Of a stretch of DNA of 64,000 nt, positions 1 through 11,440 are shown one piece after another; the first letter of the stretch is position 1; the number at the start of each line of letters is the position of its first letter. This DNA is from Henckelia pumila (taxonomy: Eukaryota > Streptophyta > Magnoliopsida > Lamiales > Gesneriaceae). Where the stretch lies: assembly GCF_033568475.1 (NCBI RefSeq), contig NC_133121.1:198038664-198102663 (forward strand), given 5' to 3'. A program made the position numbers and the translations under genes. The notes beneath the pieces are model-generated. The model ran no database searches and was not told where the DNA came from. It was given only the letters and a program-made list of their open reading frames with translations.

Positions 1-2034
1 CTATTTTGGTAGGGATCCCGGGATGTCTCCCGATCTCGATCTACCCGTCTATGGCAAGTGAGTGAGGCATCCCCCACCCATCAATACCTTGTCTTGTCAC
101 AATCAAATCACTTCGTTGAAAAAAATATTTTATTTTCCCTTCTTTGACTCGGCTCAAAATACTTAGCATGCATGAATAAAAGCGGCTTCCTTTGTAACAT
201 TTCGCTCGGCTCAAAGAAGAGACTCAAGAACACATGTATGCAACTTTAGGAAATGAGAATCAACACAAAATTGTGGACATGGGGTGGGAGAGTGGCTGCC
301 CCTAGGTGCTAAAACCCATACTTAACTCTATTGCTCACAACCAAGGCATAACCCGAGCAATCGCACCCAAAAGCCCATATCTCATTCTTACCTTAACCGA
401 ATTCGACCCCGCTCGAACCGACACTCTCCATACACTACAAAAAACCCCTAGGACCAGATTGTATCCTCATTTGACAGACCAAGCAATGCATACACAACCC
501 AAATTTGGACAGCCCCTTATTTATTCCCAGAAATTCTGCACCGACACCTCAACTTCAAAGACCCATAACTCATTGAATACTTAACCGAAACGAGCTCATT
601 TTATACCGAATCGACCACAACATCATAACCTAGACCTAGGACCAGCCCTAACCACGCCCAGACCTCGTTCAGTTCCTCCCCTGCCCCGAAAACAGAACTG
701 CCCTTCCCATGGAGATCAACACCTTACAACCATTTTACTTGGAGGAAACCATCCCAAGCCCTTTTCCCTTGCCTCTACCTCCTTCCAAACTACCAAACAC
801 GCCTATAGACATGTATTAGGACTTTCCACAAACACATAGGCAGCCCTCAACCACACTTCAACTCCACATTTCGAAAATCACATGATCATGCACCAAAATG
901 CATCAAACTCATGAACAATCAATCAAGCCCAATGCAAATCATTAAAATGCTTCAAACTCACGTCAATTTCAGCCCTAACACATGCAAAATTTCGAAATTA
1001 AAGGACATGAAACTTCTTAATTTTTGAAATAATGCAATATGCAACAAACCCCTACATTTCTCAAGACACAATTTACCATCCAACTCCTTAAAAATCATGT
1101 ATATCCAAAAATCGAAAATCCAACATAACCCCTTGCTGAAAAATTCATAAAACCTAACACAACATGTCTAATAACAAAGGCATTTTGAAAATTTGCAAGG
1201 GATATAGCTAAAAAACATAGATAGCTTGTTTAAATGCCCAAGGAAATGCATATACTTTCCTTGCCTACCAAAAGCCCAAGAAATTCAAAAATCAAGAGGG
1301 AAAGAGATGGAAACCCTTGATAAACACCTAGAACAACCTCCCTAGAGGGTCTTCCAGCGACGGCGGCGGCGGCGGCTGGAGCTCAAAGAAAAGGAACGGC
1401 CGAAGGGGAGGGGGAGAAAAGAGGAGAGGGGCGGCTGTTTGAGTTTTGGGTGGCTAGGGTTTGAAATAAAATTATTTAAGTGTTTTAAAAGTTGAGTGTG
1501 TAGTGTGTACATGTGTGTGTAAGCATAGGTGTAAGTAATTAAAAGTAGGTGTGAGTGTTGCTTTAAAAGTACAACTTTAAAGTACTACAACTTTTGCTTA
1601 CTAACTTACACTAATAAAATTCATAAGTTTTAAAACCCCAAATTAAAAATATTAAATTGGGTTTTACTAATCCGGGTTTATGAAAATTCTAACTTTTGAA
1701 AAAATTAAAGAATTAGCCCAATATTGCAATAATAAGAAAAATGCTTTTTGATACCTGGAAACTTCTAACTTTCAAACTTTCACCTAATTCCCTTCTACCT
1801 CCATACTAAACTTTTAAAATAACAAATCTTGGAATTTACCGCCGAAATCCACCATCGCCAAGCAACGTAACCAGAAGTCACTGTCTCAAAAATTTCAATA
1901 ATAAATAACTTAAAATATTTTAGCACTTAAATTTTAAAGGAAACTTAAGCAATTAATTCCAAGCAATTAAAATCATAATTATTAAAAAAGAATTTTAGGC
2001 ATGGAATTTAAATTATGAAATCCTAGGTGCTACA
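1..2034 (-). mobile_element. Ty3/gypsy LTR (long, runs off left edge)
   Basis: Read on the minus strand this begins TGTAGCACCTAGG at 2034, a typical gypsy LTR start, and continues past the left edge. It contains a GGC-rich leader (about 1355-1378) and the phrase 'gatggtggatttcggcgg' (1834-1851, minus strand), which recurs in similar form in the LTR at 34946-38323, so both belong to related long-LTR (Tekay/Del-like) families. It is inserted in the LTR fragment to its right. The rightmost LTR of a minus-strand element would be its 5' LTR. No gene is seen here; short open frames are incidental. Confidence 0.65.
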
Positions 2035-2542
2035 CCATCTTTTCGAAAATCACTCAAAAATTCTTAACAATTCCAAATGACGTTCTATTTTTGATCTGAC
2101 TAAGAATAAACGATACGAGCTAGCTCAAGAACATCATACCAAAAAAGAATCGAATTCCAACGACATCCGAAAAATAAAATATAACCGATCGGAGAAATAC
2201 TTACAATATAATGAAGCCCTCGAAGCCGGGATCGTAAAACTAACTTCGGATAAAAATTCTGCCGGACGGATCGAGCGTAATCGGAAATCTGAAAGCTTGA
2301 AGATCTCGCTTCTTGTCTTCAATGGAGGGAGAAACCAATGGAGAAGAAAGGAAATGAAGAAGGAAGGACTAGTCAACCCAAACAAGTTGAAGATAATATA
2401 TAAAATTTCTATTTTTCACTCTAGTCCCTGAAAATTCTAAAATTTGCAAAACAGTCCTTGATCAATATCAAGTCCCTCCTCTAATTCTCTAATCTCCTAT
2501 TATCTCATATAAATTCAATTAAGATAAATTTGGGGCGTTACA
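2035..2542 (-). mobile_element. Chromovirus-type LTR fragment
   Basis: On the minus strand this starts TGTAACGCCCCAAATTTATC at 2542. This closely parallels the start of the LTR at 60293 (TGTAACTCCCCAAATTAATC), and similarity continues through the following tract. It is truncated at 2034 by the neighbouring LTR insertion; the rest lies beyond the window. Its insertion cut the FAR1-like fragment on its right. Confidence 0.7.
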
Positions 2543-2976
2543 TCTTACCATGTAGCTTCTTCCGTACATCGACCTTTCCATTCAACCAACACCTGCAATA
2601 TATCTTTGTCACCTGTTTTTTGTATTTATTTTCCAGGACCCTGAGAGGTTCAAAACCCATTGCGAAATCTGCCTCCAGACCCTTTGGGAGCTCATGTGGT
2701 ACCTGCCCTACTCCTATTGACTGTTTCAACAATGACACAAGCTGAGGATTGAGTATCATAGAATCTCTTTTGAATTCTTTACAAACACCCTCCTTGCAAG
2801 AAACATATTTATACGAAGTTATAAAGCAGGTGTTCTTGTTCTTGTTAAAATAATGCTTCTTAACTCGAACTCTAGTTTTTTCCACCATATTAAACCCAAA
2901 ACTTCCAATCCTCCTCTAGGCTATCAAATTTCATATCAATCTTAGGCTTGAATTCAATGTTGGAACTAAAATCCAT
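2543..2976 (-). pseudogene. FAR1-domain-like fragment, broken
   Basis: The minus strand from an ATG at 2976 reads MDFSSNIEFKPKIDMKFDSL, then EEDWKFW, a TAA stop, and a shifted frame with VRVKKHYFNKNK and SCKEGVCKEFKRD. The order 'P-K-I-x-MKFDSLEE-x-W-x-F ... YFNKNK ... CCKEG ... KRD' is that of the FAR1 DNA-binding domain of FRS/FHY3 proteins, which derive from Mutator-like transposases. The frame is broken by one stop, one frameshift, and the LTR insertion at 2542/2543, where the reading frame ends in LTR sequence. The downstream part (about 60 residues with a CRCWLNGKVDVRKKLHG stretch) I do not recognise. It could be a decayed FRS gene or a MULE transposase piece. Confidence 0.5.
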
Positions 2977-3153
2977 CAAGAATCTCAACTTATCTTATTA
3001 TATTATTACAGTAGACATCCTCTAATTAACTAAATTTTAATTAATTGGTGAAACTTTATTTAAAATTACCATTATATCCTAACTAAGTTTTCAAGAAAAC
3101 TAAAATTATTAGGCAAATTACTCATTTTTCTATGACTTCCTCTTTTTTAGCCG

Positions 3154-3154
<1 letters not shown>

Positions 3155-3218
<64 letters not shown>
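3155..3218. repeat. (TA)n microsatellite
   Basis: An uninterrupted TA tract of about 64 bp lies directly left of a foldback MITE; a shorter (TA)n (3443-3464) lies on its right. The MITE appears to have inserted into one TA run. Confidence 0.9.
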
Positions 3219-3221
<3 letters not shown>

Positions 3222-3442
3222 TTTCTTTCAAGTGCCCACCTATCATGCCCACCAATGATGTGTCACTATTCTATTGGACCTACAATTTATCACATCCAAT
3301 AGAATAGTGCCACATCATTGGTGGGAATGGTAGATGTGTCACTATTCTATTGGACTTACAATTTATCACATCCAATAGAATAGTGCCACATCATTGGTGG
3401 GCATGGTAGTGGGCATGATAGGTGGGCACTTGAAAGAAACTC
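3219..3442. mobile_element. Foldback MITE in (TA)n
   Basis: Ends are 34-bp perfect inverted repeats: 3219-3252 starts GAGTTTCTTTCAAGTGCCCA and is the exact reverse complement of 3409-3442. The interior holds two tandem copies of a smaller hairpin unit (GTGTCACTATTCTATTGGAC ... CAATAGAATAGTGCCACATC), so the element can fold at two scales. Target is a TA run, so a TA duplication is compatible but cannot be proven. There is no coding capacity. Confidence 0.8.
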
Positions 3443-3863
3443 TATATATATATATATATATATAGAACCAGAATGATATTCACTTTGTGTCTTTTGATAT
3501 TTTTTATTTACGAAATACCACACTTTGTAAAATTGATATATCTATTGTGTTTTTGCAACTATTTGTTTAGCAAAACGCTATATTTTTTGTATTTTTTTAA
3601 TTTTAAAAAATCTTTAAAAATGGATTGTATGAGCACGCAACGCTTGCTGTTGCGTGCAACGGAATACTAATATGTCTATGATATTTTTGACCCATTTCAG
3701 TCTCGATTTTAATATACGTTGAGAAAAAAGTAGTAGCTCGATTTTTAATTAAGTTAATCATATGTCTAAACATGTTTAATTGGTGAAAACATGATTATGG
3801 GACTTCCAGTTGGAATTAAAGAGTTGTAAATCAGATCCAGATCAATCGAAAATGGTTCCAAGG

Positions 3864-4322
3864 AGTTAAAATTAATGGACAGTTCGGAAGCTCCGAAGAG
3901 TAGTTCGGAAACAGCGTTGTACGTTGGAGGCAGAGGATGAGTTCAGAAGCTTTGAACTCAAGATTGGAAGATCCGATCGCCTTTGGATAAGAAAGTATGG
4001 GCTTTCTGATTCGTGAACTGACGTGAGATAGATCGGAAACTCCGAACCTCAATTCGGAATGTCCGAACTCTGTCGGAAGAAGTGTGTTGTCCAATCAGGG
4101 ACACACATTCGGTGGCTAGAGATCGGAAGCTCTAAAGTGCGTACAGAATCTTCGAACATGGGATCGGTAGTTCCGATCATCATCTATTCAGAAGGTCCAA
4201 ACTCTGTCGGAATAAGTGTGATGTCCAATCAGGGACACACATTCGATGGCTACTGGCTAGAGATCGGAAGCTCCAAAGTCCGTTCGAAAGCTCCGAACGT
4301 GGGATCGATAGTTTCGATCGTT
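3864..4322 (+). repeat. U3 array of TCGGAAGCTCCGA-type words
   Basis: At least eight imperfect palindromic copies of TTCGGAAGCTCCGAAC / GATCGGAAGCTCCGATC occur at irregular spacing directly upstream of the LTR TATA box. A near-duplicate subunit of about 125 bp (GTCGGAA...GTGTGATGTCCAATCAGGGA region) is also present. The same word is used in the related LTR at 43147-44000. Confidence 0.75.
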
Positions 4323-4324
4323 GT

Positions 4325-4332
4325 CTATAAAT
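4325..4332 (+). promoter_or_regulatory. LTR TATA box
   Basis: TATAAATA in the context GTCTATAAATAGGGGCC, immediately after the word array, is a good Pol II core promoter for the solo LTR. Equivalent reversed TATA boxes sit in the related LTRs near 42262 and 43545. Confidence 0.6.
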
Positions 4333-4674
4333 AGGGGCCGATGGCTTCATTTCCATTCACCAATTCACTCTTATCTCTCTCGTTTTTGGTGGTTTTGGAG
4401 GGTTTTCTGGGCGTTGTCTTGAGGGTCATTTGATAACGAGGTGCTACCAGGATCGTAGCAGAATTGTGCCTAGGTTTTGAGGTCATCATCATCAAAAGAC
4501 TAACGACAGACGTAGGTATAATGCTAGACTCTGATTAGCTTCAGTGAGTAGCTATTAGTCTAGTTAAGTCTATTAGAAAGCAATAAGTGATATGATGATT
4601 ATCTACTTATAGGCTTGGACTAGAGTACCAGTGTTGCTAGGTAGCTTGTATTGAGGTACGGACGTACTATCCGA

Positions 4675-5291
4675 TAGAGCTGTCAGACGGGCCGGCCCGC
4701 CCCGCCCCAACCAGCGGCCAGTTTGGGTTGACCCATTTAGGCCCGCCTCCAAACAGGCCATAAAAAACCCAACCCGTCGTTCCCCGTCGCAGATTGCAGG
4801 CTAGGCAGGCCAACCCGCCAAAAATTTTAAAAAATAAAAAATTCAAAAAACAAAATTATTATTTGAGATTGAAAAAATTATATCAAAAATGTTACACAAT
4901 AACAAATAATAAATGTCAAATTAAACAATTCATATAAAATTTTGATGTTAACTATTATATTTTGGATAAAAAAATCACATTTCCAAATAATATAAATAGA
5001 TATTTAACCATAAAAAAATAATAATATAATATATTAAAAAGACTACAAATACTAGTTTTAAAATTTTAAAATCATATTATTTAAAAATAAGTGTTTTTAT
5101 GCCAATAATTCAAAAAAAATTAAATTTTTTTTTAAAAAACTGGCGGGCAGCCCCGCCTTGCCCCGCCCCGCCTCGAACCGTGGCCCATTTAGGCCCGCCT
5201 CCAAATGGGCCAGTAAAACCCTAACCTAACCCGCCAGTTTTTCATGGGGGACGGGCTGGCCCGACGGGCCCGACCCGTTTTGACGGCTCTA
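4675..5291. mobile_element. hAT-type non-autonomous element (617 bp)
   Basis: The 8-bp direct repeat CTATCCGA flanks both sides (4667-4674 and 5292-5299). Termini are inverted: TAGAGCTGTCAGACGGG at left, reverse complement of right end TAGAGCCGTCAAAACGGG. Subterminal parts are rich in GGCCCGCC/GGGCGGG palindromes around an AT-rich core. The 8-bp TSD and structure fit hAT MITEs. Inserted inside the solo LTR. Confidence 0.85.
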
Positions 5292-6079
5292 CTATCCGAG
5301 ATATCTTGGTTGAGTATACATGTTCTATGTTTGCGTGTTTATATGGCATGTATTATGCGTATATAGTATGTCACGATTATTATGCTGCATGCATTATCAT
5401 GTTGAACATGTATCTTGATATAACCTATACCGAGGTCGCTCAACCCCGAGTTATTGAGCAGATGGATGGATCTGTGGTATTTCGAATCATGTCACCTATA
5501 TCCACAGTTTCTTTCTAGTATGAGAGTCACCTCTTGATGTGACGGATCCAGCGTGCTACATACCATGGAACCTCTTGTTGAGCAGAGTTTTACCGTGATA
5601 GATTTTCGATACCTGTTCATTTGCATTAGCATTCATAACATGTGTATGCTAATAATTTCGTACTGAGCGTTGTTAGCTCACGTCCTTGGTTTTTGGTTTT
5701 TGACACCCCATTCCATGGGGCATGACTTAGGTTGAACGAACTGGGAGGTAACAGTCGTTGAGCTGCAGCGGTGTTGAGATTGTTTCCATACCAGGTTTCT
5801 ATTTGTGGATTATCAGTACTATCTTTCGATTGAGTTGTGTAAAAAATATTTTAGTTGATTTCAGTACCGGTAGTATTTCGTCGGTTGGTTTGTAGAATCT
5901 TTTAAGTGTCCGCTAGTTTTATTTTTGAGTTACTCTGCTTTAAAATTTTATTGCATGCTTACGTTGATTAGTAGGTGATTTCGGAGCGGGTCACTATAAA
6001 AAAAAATGTAATAAATTCTCTGTTACATATTAAGTGCAACAAATTAATAATAAGATAATATAACTAATATTCAAGAACA

Positions 6080-6247
6080 TTAAGGCAAGAGTAGCACTCC
6101 TGTGAGACGGATCAATCCTACCCATATTTATAATAATAAGTAATACTTTTAGCATAAATTGTAATAGTTTTTAATGGATAACCCATATAAAAAATCCGTC
6201 TCATAAAAATGACCCTTGAGACCGTCTCATATAAGTTTTTGCCTTAA
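6080..6247. mobile_element. MITE with GTGAGACGG-type ends
   Basis: Short element bounded by TTAAGGCAA (6080-6088) and its reverse complement TTGCCTTAA (6239-6247). Subterminal CTGTGAGACGGATC and GAGACCGTCTCATATAAG are in inverted orientation. Length 168 bp. TTAA or TWA target duplication cannot be separated because the border is palindromic. This repeat type is, from memory, very abundant in Lamiales genomes. Confidence 0.65.
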
Positions 6248-7019
6248 GGTAAAACCACAAGCACGGTGGCGAAGAAAAATTCTTCACCCTTACCAAGAAT
6301 TATAAATTCGTCATCAAATTTTACATGGCTATATATATATATAATTGTCACTCAAATCTCCTACAATGATGATACTTAAATATAACATCATAAACCACAA
6401 GCAAAAATGCATAATTAACAAGCATCTCTTAATAACACAATGAAAAACAAACAAAAAAAAATAAAAAATATTCGGATGTCAAACAATTAGAAGAAAATTG
6501 GACATGTAAAAAAGATCAAGAAATTTGAACCCTGTATATTCATCGAGCTTTCTTGGAAACAAAAATTCGAATGGAGGGACAAAAGAGATTCGAGTCTTCA
6601 CTCCAAAACAGAAGAAAAAATTGAATGATATAAAATACATTTCAAAACGTACGGGTTGAAATAGGAGAAAAAATAAATAAATAAAAATGAAAGAGATATT
6701 CGAGTCTTCATTGCAGAATAAAATAATGATAGAAAAAAAAAGTTTTAAAATAAAAATGAAATCTTAGGGTACAAATTTAAAAATTTACTTAAACTTAAAT
6801 TTGATTTTAAAAAATATTTTTAATTAATACTCAATTATACAAATTTAAGTAATAAAAAAATTATAAAAATTTAAACTAACAAAAAAAAAAGAAAAGAAAA
6901 AGAGTTCCAACTCAAACTTTAGTAGTTTACGTATCTTGGGAGACTTCACCCTAATCTTAGGATATAATCCTAATGTGAATTTCAAGGTGGACATGAAATT
7001 TCTAAAAAAAAAAGTGAAA

Positions 7020-7210
7020 AAATAATACGAGATGATCTTATGAGTTAATTTAATTTTGTGAGACGAACTTTTTATTTGGGTCACCAATGAAAAATATTTC
7101 TTACTTATATCTCAAAAAATAATTTTTTTAATTGTAAATATGATTGAGATTGACACGTGACACGAAATAAAATCCGTGAGTGAGACTATCTCATAAAAAA
7201 ACTTCATGTT
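7020..7210. mobile_element. Diverged MITE copy, same GTGAGACG family
   Basis: Contains TTTGTGAGACGAACTTTTTA, TTTGGGTCACCAATGAAAAA and a terminal GTGAGACTATCTCAT, matching the layout of the 6080-6247 family, but with no clear termini. The rest of 5999-8060 is AT-rich spacer without a recognisable gene. Confidence 0.45.
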
Positions 7211-7419
7211 TGAGTTCATTAAAAAAATGTGAAACCTATGTAAAATAAATATCAACACTTAAATGTATCCTATGACATAACACTCTCACTTCCTCACCGA
7301 CTATCAAAACCCATGGTCGAAGGTCCGAATCCGATCAGAGTCTGCTCATTTGTGACTCTCTCTGGGCCTTATTTTAGGGAGTAAAAAATAAAAATAAAAT
7401 TACCAAATCCGGAAAATAA

Positions 7420-7535
7420 GCAAAAGAGATAACTCAAAAATGGAAACCTAAACTTCTACAAGAAACTAATTACTCAAGCAAAAGAGATAACTCAAAAATG
7501 GAAACCTAAACTTCTACAAGAAACTAATTACTCAA
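7420..7535. repeat. Perfect 58-bp tandem duplication
   Basis: The unit GCAAAAGAGATAACTCAAAA... (7420-7477) is followed immediately by an identical copy (7478-7535). Two copies with no visible difference imply a recent slippage event. About 0.7 kb upstream of PsbP. Confidence 0.95.
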
Positions 7536-8060
7536 TAAGGGTGATTTCATTTGTTCTACACTTGCATCGCATTGAGAAAAATCTCCCCAACACTTTTTTT
7601 GTTCGAAAACATCTCCCGTGGTGAAAGAAACATGTAGAACTTATTATCTGTACTTTTTTAATTAATTAAATTTCAAATGAAATGTTCAAATAGACCAAAG
7701 TGTTTCACCCATTTAGCTTAGAATCACATTTGTATAGACAAAATATATACACACACGCTTCCAAAGAGGTGTCTCAAATTGGTGGAGTAGGTAACTGATA
7801 AGCATTTGATCATTAATAGATGCTCGACACCATACCAATACTTTTTTGGGTTAGCCTTACCCAGTGCAGTTATATGCCTAACGTGATTTACAGACTATTG
7901 CGTTAGTTCGAAGGTTTACTCAATTCGCACCGAAAAATAGCGTTGCGAGTTTTCATGTCGTAAAAACATACACATTAAATGTGTGTGATGACATGGAGGT
8001 CAAAGAAATTGGCGAGTGATAAAAGGTGGCACAAATGACGACCAATGACAAACTCCCCAA

Positions 8061-8152
8061 CCTTATCCTCCATGATGAACCTAATCTTCCTACAACCCAA
8101 ACCAACCATTTCTCTTCACATATCGCAGTGCCTCTTATCTATTCCATTATCC
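8061..8152 (+). promoter_or_regulatory. I-box cluster upstream of PsbP
   Basis: CCTTATCC (reverse complement GGATAAGG) at 8061-8068, CTTATC at 8134-8139 and ATTATCC near 8147 are GATAA/I-box cores, common in promoters of light-regulated photosynthesis genes. They lie 80-170 bp before the start codon. No clear TATA box is visible between them and the ATG. Regulation by light is inferred. Confidence 0.4.
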
Positions 8153-8228
8153 ACGATATTCATCGAATTTAGACAGTGAGAGAAAAAAAGCGAAAAGAAA
8201 AACTAGGGGCCGATCGGTCAAGTAAATC

Positions 8229-9302
8229 ATGGCCTCCACTGCTTGTTTTCTGCATCAGATTTCGACCCTCTCTTCCAAAGCAGCAAGAACTTGCTCTCAG
8301 CGCAGCTATGTGAGGTCCAGCCACATCGTCTGCCAAGCCCAGAAACAGGATGATGCAGCCGCCGTGTCTCGTCGACTGGCCCTCACTGTTCTCATTGGTG
8401 CTGCTGCCATTGGCTCCAAGGTTTCACCTGCAGATGCTGCTTATGGAGAATCTGGTACATCTTTCTTTCCTTTTTTTTAATATTCGAGTACATTGGTAAA
8501 CTTGTGATATCTGTTGTTATCGAGTCTGAAAGTCGATCAATACATCAACTGAGTGCCACAAGCAAATGATTATATATATATATATGTGCAGCCAATATAT
8601 TTGGAAAGCCCAAGACAAACACAGAGTACATACCTTACGTTGGTGATGGATTCAAGATAGAGATTCCCTCAAAGTGGAACCCAAGCAAAGAGAGGGAGTT
8701 CCCAGGTCAGGTGCTGAGATATGAAGACAACTTTGATGCAACCAGCAACGTTTCTGTTATCATCACCCCCACTGACAAAAAATCCATCACAGACTACGGT
8801 CCCCCCGAAGCCTTCCTCGCCGGAGTACGTATTTACTACATTATACATCCATAACTGCTTTGTGGATCTGGCCAATAAGTTTATGCAAAAAAGTGTATCT
8901 TAAAATTTTTCAGGTGGACTTTCTTCTGGGAAAACAATCCTACTTCGGTAAAACTGATTCAGAGGTAAAGATCACTAGTTTTGTAGGATGACACGATTTC
9001 AAAATGTCACCTGTTTAACAAGCACATTTGGCTTTGTACAGGGTGGATTTGATTCGGGAGCCGTGGCAACTGCCAACATACTGGAGACATCGACCCCGGT
9101 GATTGGTGGGAAGCAATACTATTTCTTGTCTGTGTTGACAAGAACAGCAGATGGAGATGAAGGTGGCAAACACCAGCTGATTACGGCCTCAGTTTCGGAC
9201 GGAAAGCTCTACATCTGCAAGGCTCAGGCTGGAGACAAAAGATGGTTCAAAGGTGCAAGGAAGTTTGTAGAGGGCACATCGAGTTCTTTCGGTATTGCTT
9301 GA
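8229..9302 (+). CDS. PSBP: PsbP, oxygen-evolving enhancer protein 2, chloroplastic
   Basis: Nuclear gene for the 23-kDa extrinsic subunit of photosystem II, which binds at the thylakoid lumen face and helps retain Ca2+ and Cl- at the Mn4CaO5 cluster. Four exons with GT-AG introns: 8229-8454, 8592-8824, 8914-8964, 9042-9302, giving 256 residues, normal for the family. The N-terminus is a bipartite transit peptide: a Ser/Arg-rich chloroplast part, then [16 protein letters not shown], a twin-arginine thylakoid signal ending ADA before the mature start AYGES. The mature domain shows [51 protein letters not shown] and the C-terminal [22 protein letters not shown]. The start codon is the first ATG of the transit peptide. 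No frame defects; it looks functional. Confidence 0.97.
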
Positions 9303-9926
9303 GAAATCAGAGAGTATATATATTTGGTGTAATTCTTTATGTGATTTAACTACAATATATAACACTTGATCCATTGAATCTGTTTCAGGTTAAAATATAT
9401 TGAGTTGTGGTCCTTGGCAGCTTTCTCTGTTGTCTTTCTTTTCTTCCTAACAAGGGATTTATTACAGTTTTGTTCCAAAACCAACTCGTGAACAGGTCGT
9501 AGTCATATCATCATTTAAAGATTTCGAGCCTTTATCCTATTGCACCGAGATATATCACCTGAGCGTACTCTCTAGTCGAAGTCTATCGACGACTTGGACA
9601 GAATTTAGTTCTCTCCTCGTTCAATACTCCACCTCAATCCATTTTCAAATTTCCAACAAATCTCACTGGAAAATTAGCCATACGTGAGAAAAAACCACGA
9701 AGACAGTAGCCTAGAACATCGATAAGAAGATACTTAGAATGTAAGGGACTCTACCCTTTTTGTGGCCATAAGTTTGTACAGAAGTATATGAACTTACTAA
9801 AGTTCTAGATGCCCAGTATTGCGATCATCATCCAACAAATTTTCTCACTGATCATGAGGCAATGGTTGATGGAAATCTCAATATTGCATGTCATAATCAC
9901 CACTAGTTGTTAACATAATTCCAGGA
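9303..9926. other. PsbP 3' flank, no gene seen
   Basis: Begins with the presumptive PsbP 3' UTR (AATATATAAC, TTGTGTAATT-like signals near 9330-9400). The rest is unremarkable spacer; I see no coding or repeat structure. Confidence 0.5.
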
Positions 9927-10300
9927 GACTACAACAAAAACGCTGAAAAACTACGGTGAAAAAACATAGTTAATTGGGATTGTAAAACCGATGTTAAACG
10001 CTATATAGTTAAAAGTGCGGTCATAGACTACGGTTTTAAACCGTAGTCTTATGTCGTAAAAGACTACGGTGAAAAAACGTAGTTAATTGGGGTTGTAAAA
10101 CCGATGTTAAACGCTATGTAGTTAAAAAAGTGCGGTCATAGACTACGGTTTTAAACCGTAGACTTTTGTCGTAAAAAACTACGGTTTAAAACCGTAGTCT
10201 TTATGTCGTAAAAACTATAGTCTTTCATAGACTACGGTGAAAAACCGTAGTCTTTTGTCGTTAAAGACAACGGTTTAAAAACGTAGTTTTTTTTTAAATA
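9927..10300. mobile_element. CACTA-type end with subterminal repeat array (remnant)
   Basis: Starts (G)ACTACAACAAAAACGCTG, one base off a CACTA terminus and parallel to CACTACAAGAAAAATGCT at 20131. It is followed by repeated GACTACGGTTTTAAACCGTAG palindromes in both orientations to about 10290. This is the architecture of CACTA subterminal repeats. No matching second end was found, so it is a truncated copy or one whose other end is lost. The next 1.2 kb holds captured host exon fragments. Confidence 0.65.
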
Positions 10301-10535
10301 AAAAACAAAAAAAATTAAAATTTAATACACAATTTTTCAATATTATAAATCATTTAAAATACAAAATTCGAAAATAAAATTTAATATACAATTTTTCATC
10401 AATCAAAAATAATATTCACAAAATTCTGAAGAAAATTAATAGGGAAAAATAATAGGCAAAAAAAATCAATAAAATGAGAAATCTAATTTCTAAGTTGAAT
10501 AAATAAACACCGGAGACCTTCCCCATGGATTCCAG

Positions 10536-10704
10536 CTCAAATTGTAGCTCAAGAAACCAAATTTTCTTCTCCTGGTCCTCTTCTTGATTCAATAGGTTTT
10601 CGACCAGTTACTAGTTGCAACAGAACGACTTCAAAGATGTAAACATCGATTTTATCGGACCCTTTGCCGTGCTAGGTTTATTCAGGAGCCAAGTACCTAT
10701 AAGA
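10536..10704 (-). pseudogene. Receptor-like kinase exon fragment
   Basis: The minus strand reads YLAPE, then T-HGKGSDKIDVYIFEVVL, LQLVTGRKPIESRRGPGEEN with several in-frame stops. This matches kinase subdomains VIII-IX (GYLAPEY ... DVYSFGVVLLELVTGRKP) of plant LRR receptor-like kinases. It is a short, non-functional piece next to a CACTA-type end, most simply captured by that element. A decayed local gene is the alternative. Confidence 0.7.
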
Positions 10705-10830
10705 TTCAAGAAAAAAAGTCTTTGTTTTTAGAATGGAATATGAGAATGTATATTCCTTCAGAAGATATTGCCAAATTTCGTGAAGAACAGAGCTCATGGC
10801 ATGCATCACATTTCAAAGTACTAGTGTTAC

Positions 10831-10928
10831 CTGAGCTTCAGCTTTACTCTTATCATATCTTTGTGCAAGTTGTCGAGCATCTTCTAGTGGAGATCCGACT
10901 CCCATGGTCTTAAAGGCTCTACAACCTG
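10831..10928 (-). pseudogene. SH3P-like (BAR/SH3) exon fragment
   Basis: Minus strand: QVVEPLR, one-base frameshift, then MGVGSPLEDARQLAQRYDKS followed by KAEAQ and a GT donor. Plant SH3P proteins (BAR plus SH3, clathrin/autophagy trafficking) have the equivalent 'QVAEPLRAM-x-GAPLEDAR-x-LAQRYDR...EAQ'. An intact exon boundary is retained, so the fragment is genomic, not cDNA-derived. Non-functional. Confidence 0.65.
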
Positions 10929-11264
10929 GAATATTATTTCATCACTGAATACAGTGATAATAGTAAGAAACACATATTTTCTTTGAAAATGAAATCGTAA
11001 GATACAAGATAGAACTTAGAACAGTAAATGCACTACATATTATTTGCTAGATATATTGTAATTATGTAGTAGATCGGATCTGGAAAAACTGACACCGAGC
11101 TATATTTGACTAATCATGTCACAAGAGATTTAAATTCCCAGACTTGGCATAAGTCAGAAAAGCTTGAACCATTTCCGTCACTGCAATCAAACAAATAAAT
11201 AAATGCATAGATAAAACTTATTTGAAAAGGGTAGGCTGCAAAGTCCCTAAAAAAAGTTCTACCA

Positions 11265-11440
11265 AATTCTCAGCCTCCTAATTTCCACCTTTTCAGCTGC
11301 ACCGGGCTGTTGAGGGACCTGTACAGATCTCGAAGAGCTTGAACTGCATAAAAGAAGAAAAAAACAAAAACAAAAAAGTTGTCGCTCAGAGTAATGTTGC
11401 ACCATTTCATGCCATTGCATTGCCTCCTCCAAGCTGCTGA
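11265..11440 (-). other. Exon-like fragments, unidentified
   Basis: Two minus-strand pieces follow polypyrimidine-AG acceptors: SLEEAMQWHEMVQHYSERQ (from about 11440) and QALRDLYRSLNSPVQLKRW (from about 11346). They resemble coding sequence by composition and splice context, and sit in line with the kinase and SH3P fragments. I do not recognise the source gene. Confidence 0.3.

Larger units (their letters stand above)
3729..5998 (+). mobile_element. Solo gypsy-type LTR carrying a nested MITE
   Basis: The start (GTAGTAGCTCGATTTTTAAT, 3730 on) aligns with the starts of the minus LTRs at 42631 and 44000, and the end is GGTCACTATA. Flanks on both sides are A-rich (possible TSD AAAAA). It contains a word array, a TATA box, an R/U5 region with GTTAGCTCACGTCC, and a 617-bp hAT-type insertion; net LTR is about 1.65 kb. 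Ends TGTA/TACA appear decayed by C-to-T change. No internal region flanks it, so it is called solo. Confidence 0.6.

Noticed and set aside
7154..7159. CACGTG G-box as a PsbP regulatory site
   Set aside because: It lies more than 1 kb upstream inside a decayed MITE; nothing links it to PsbP.
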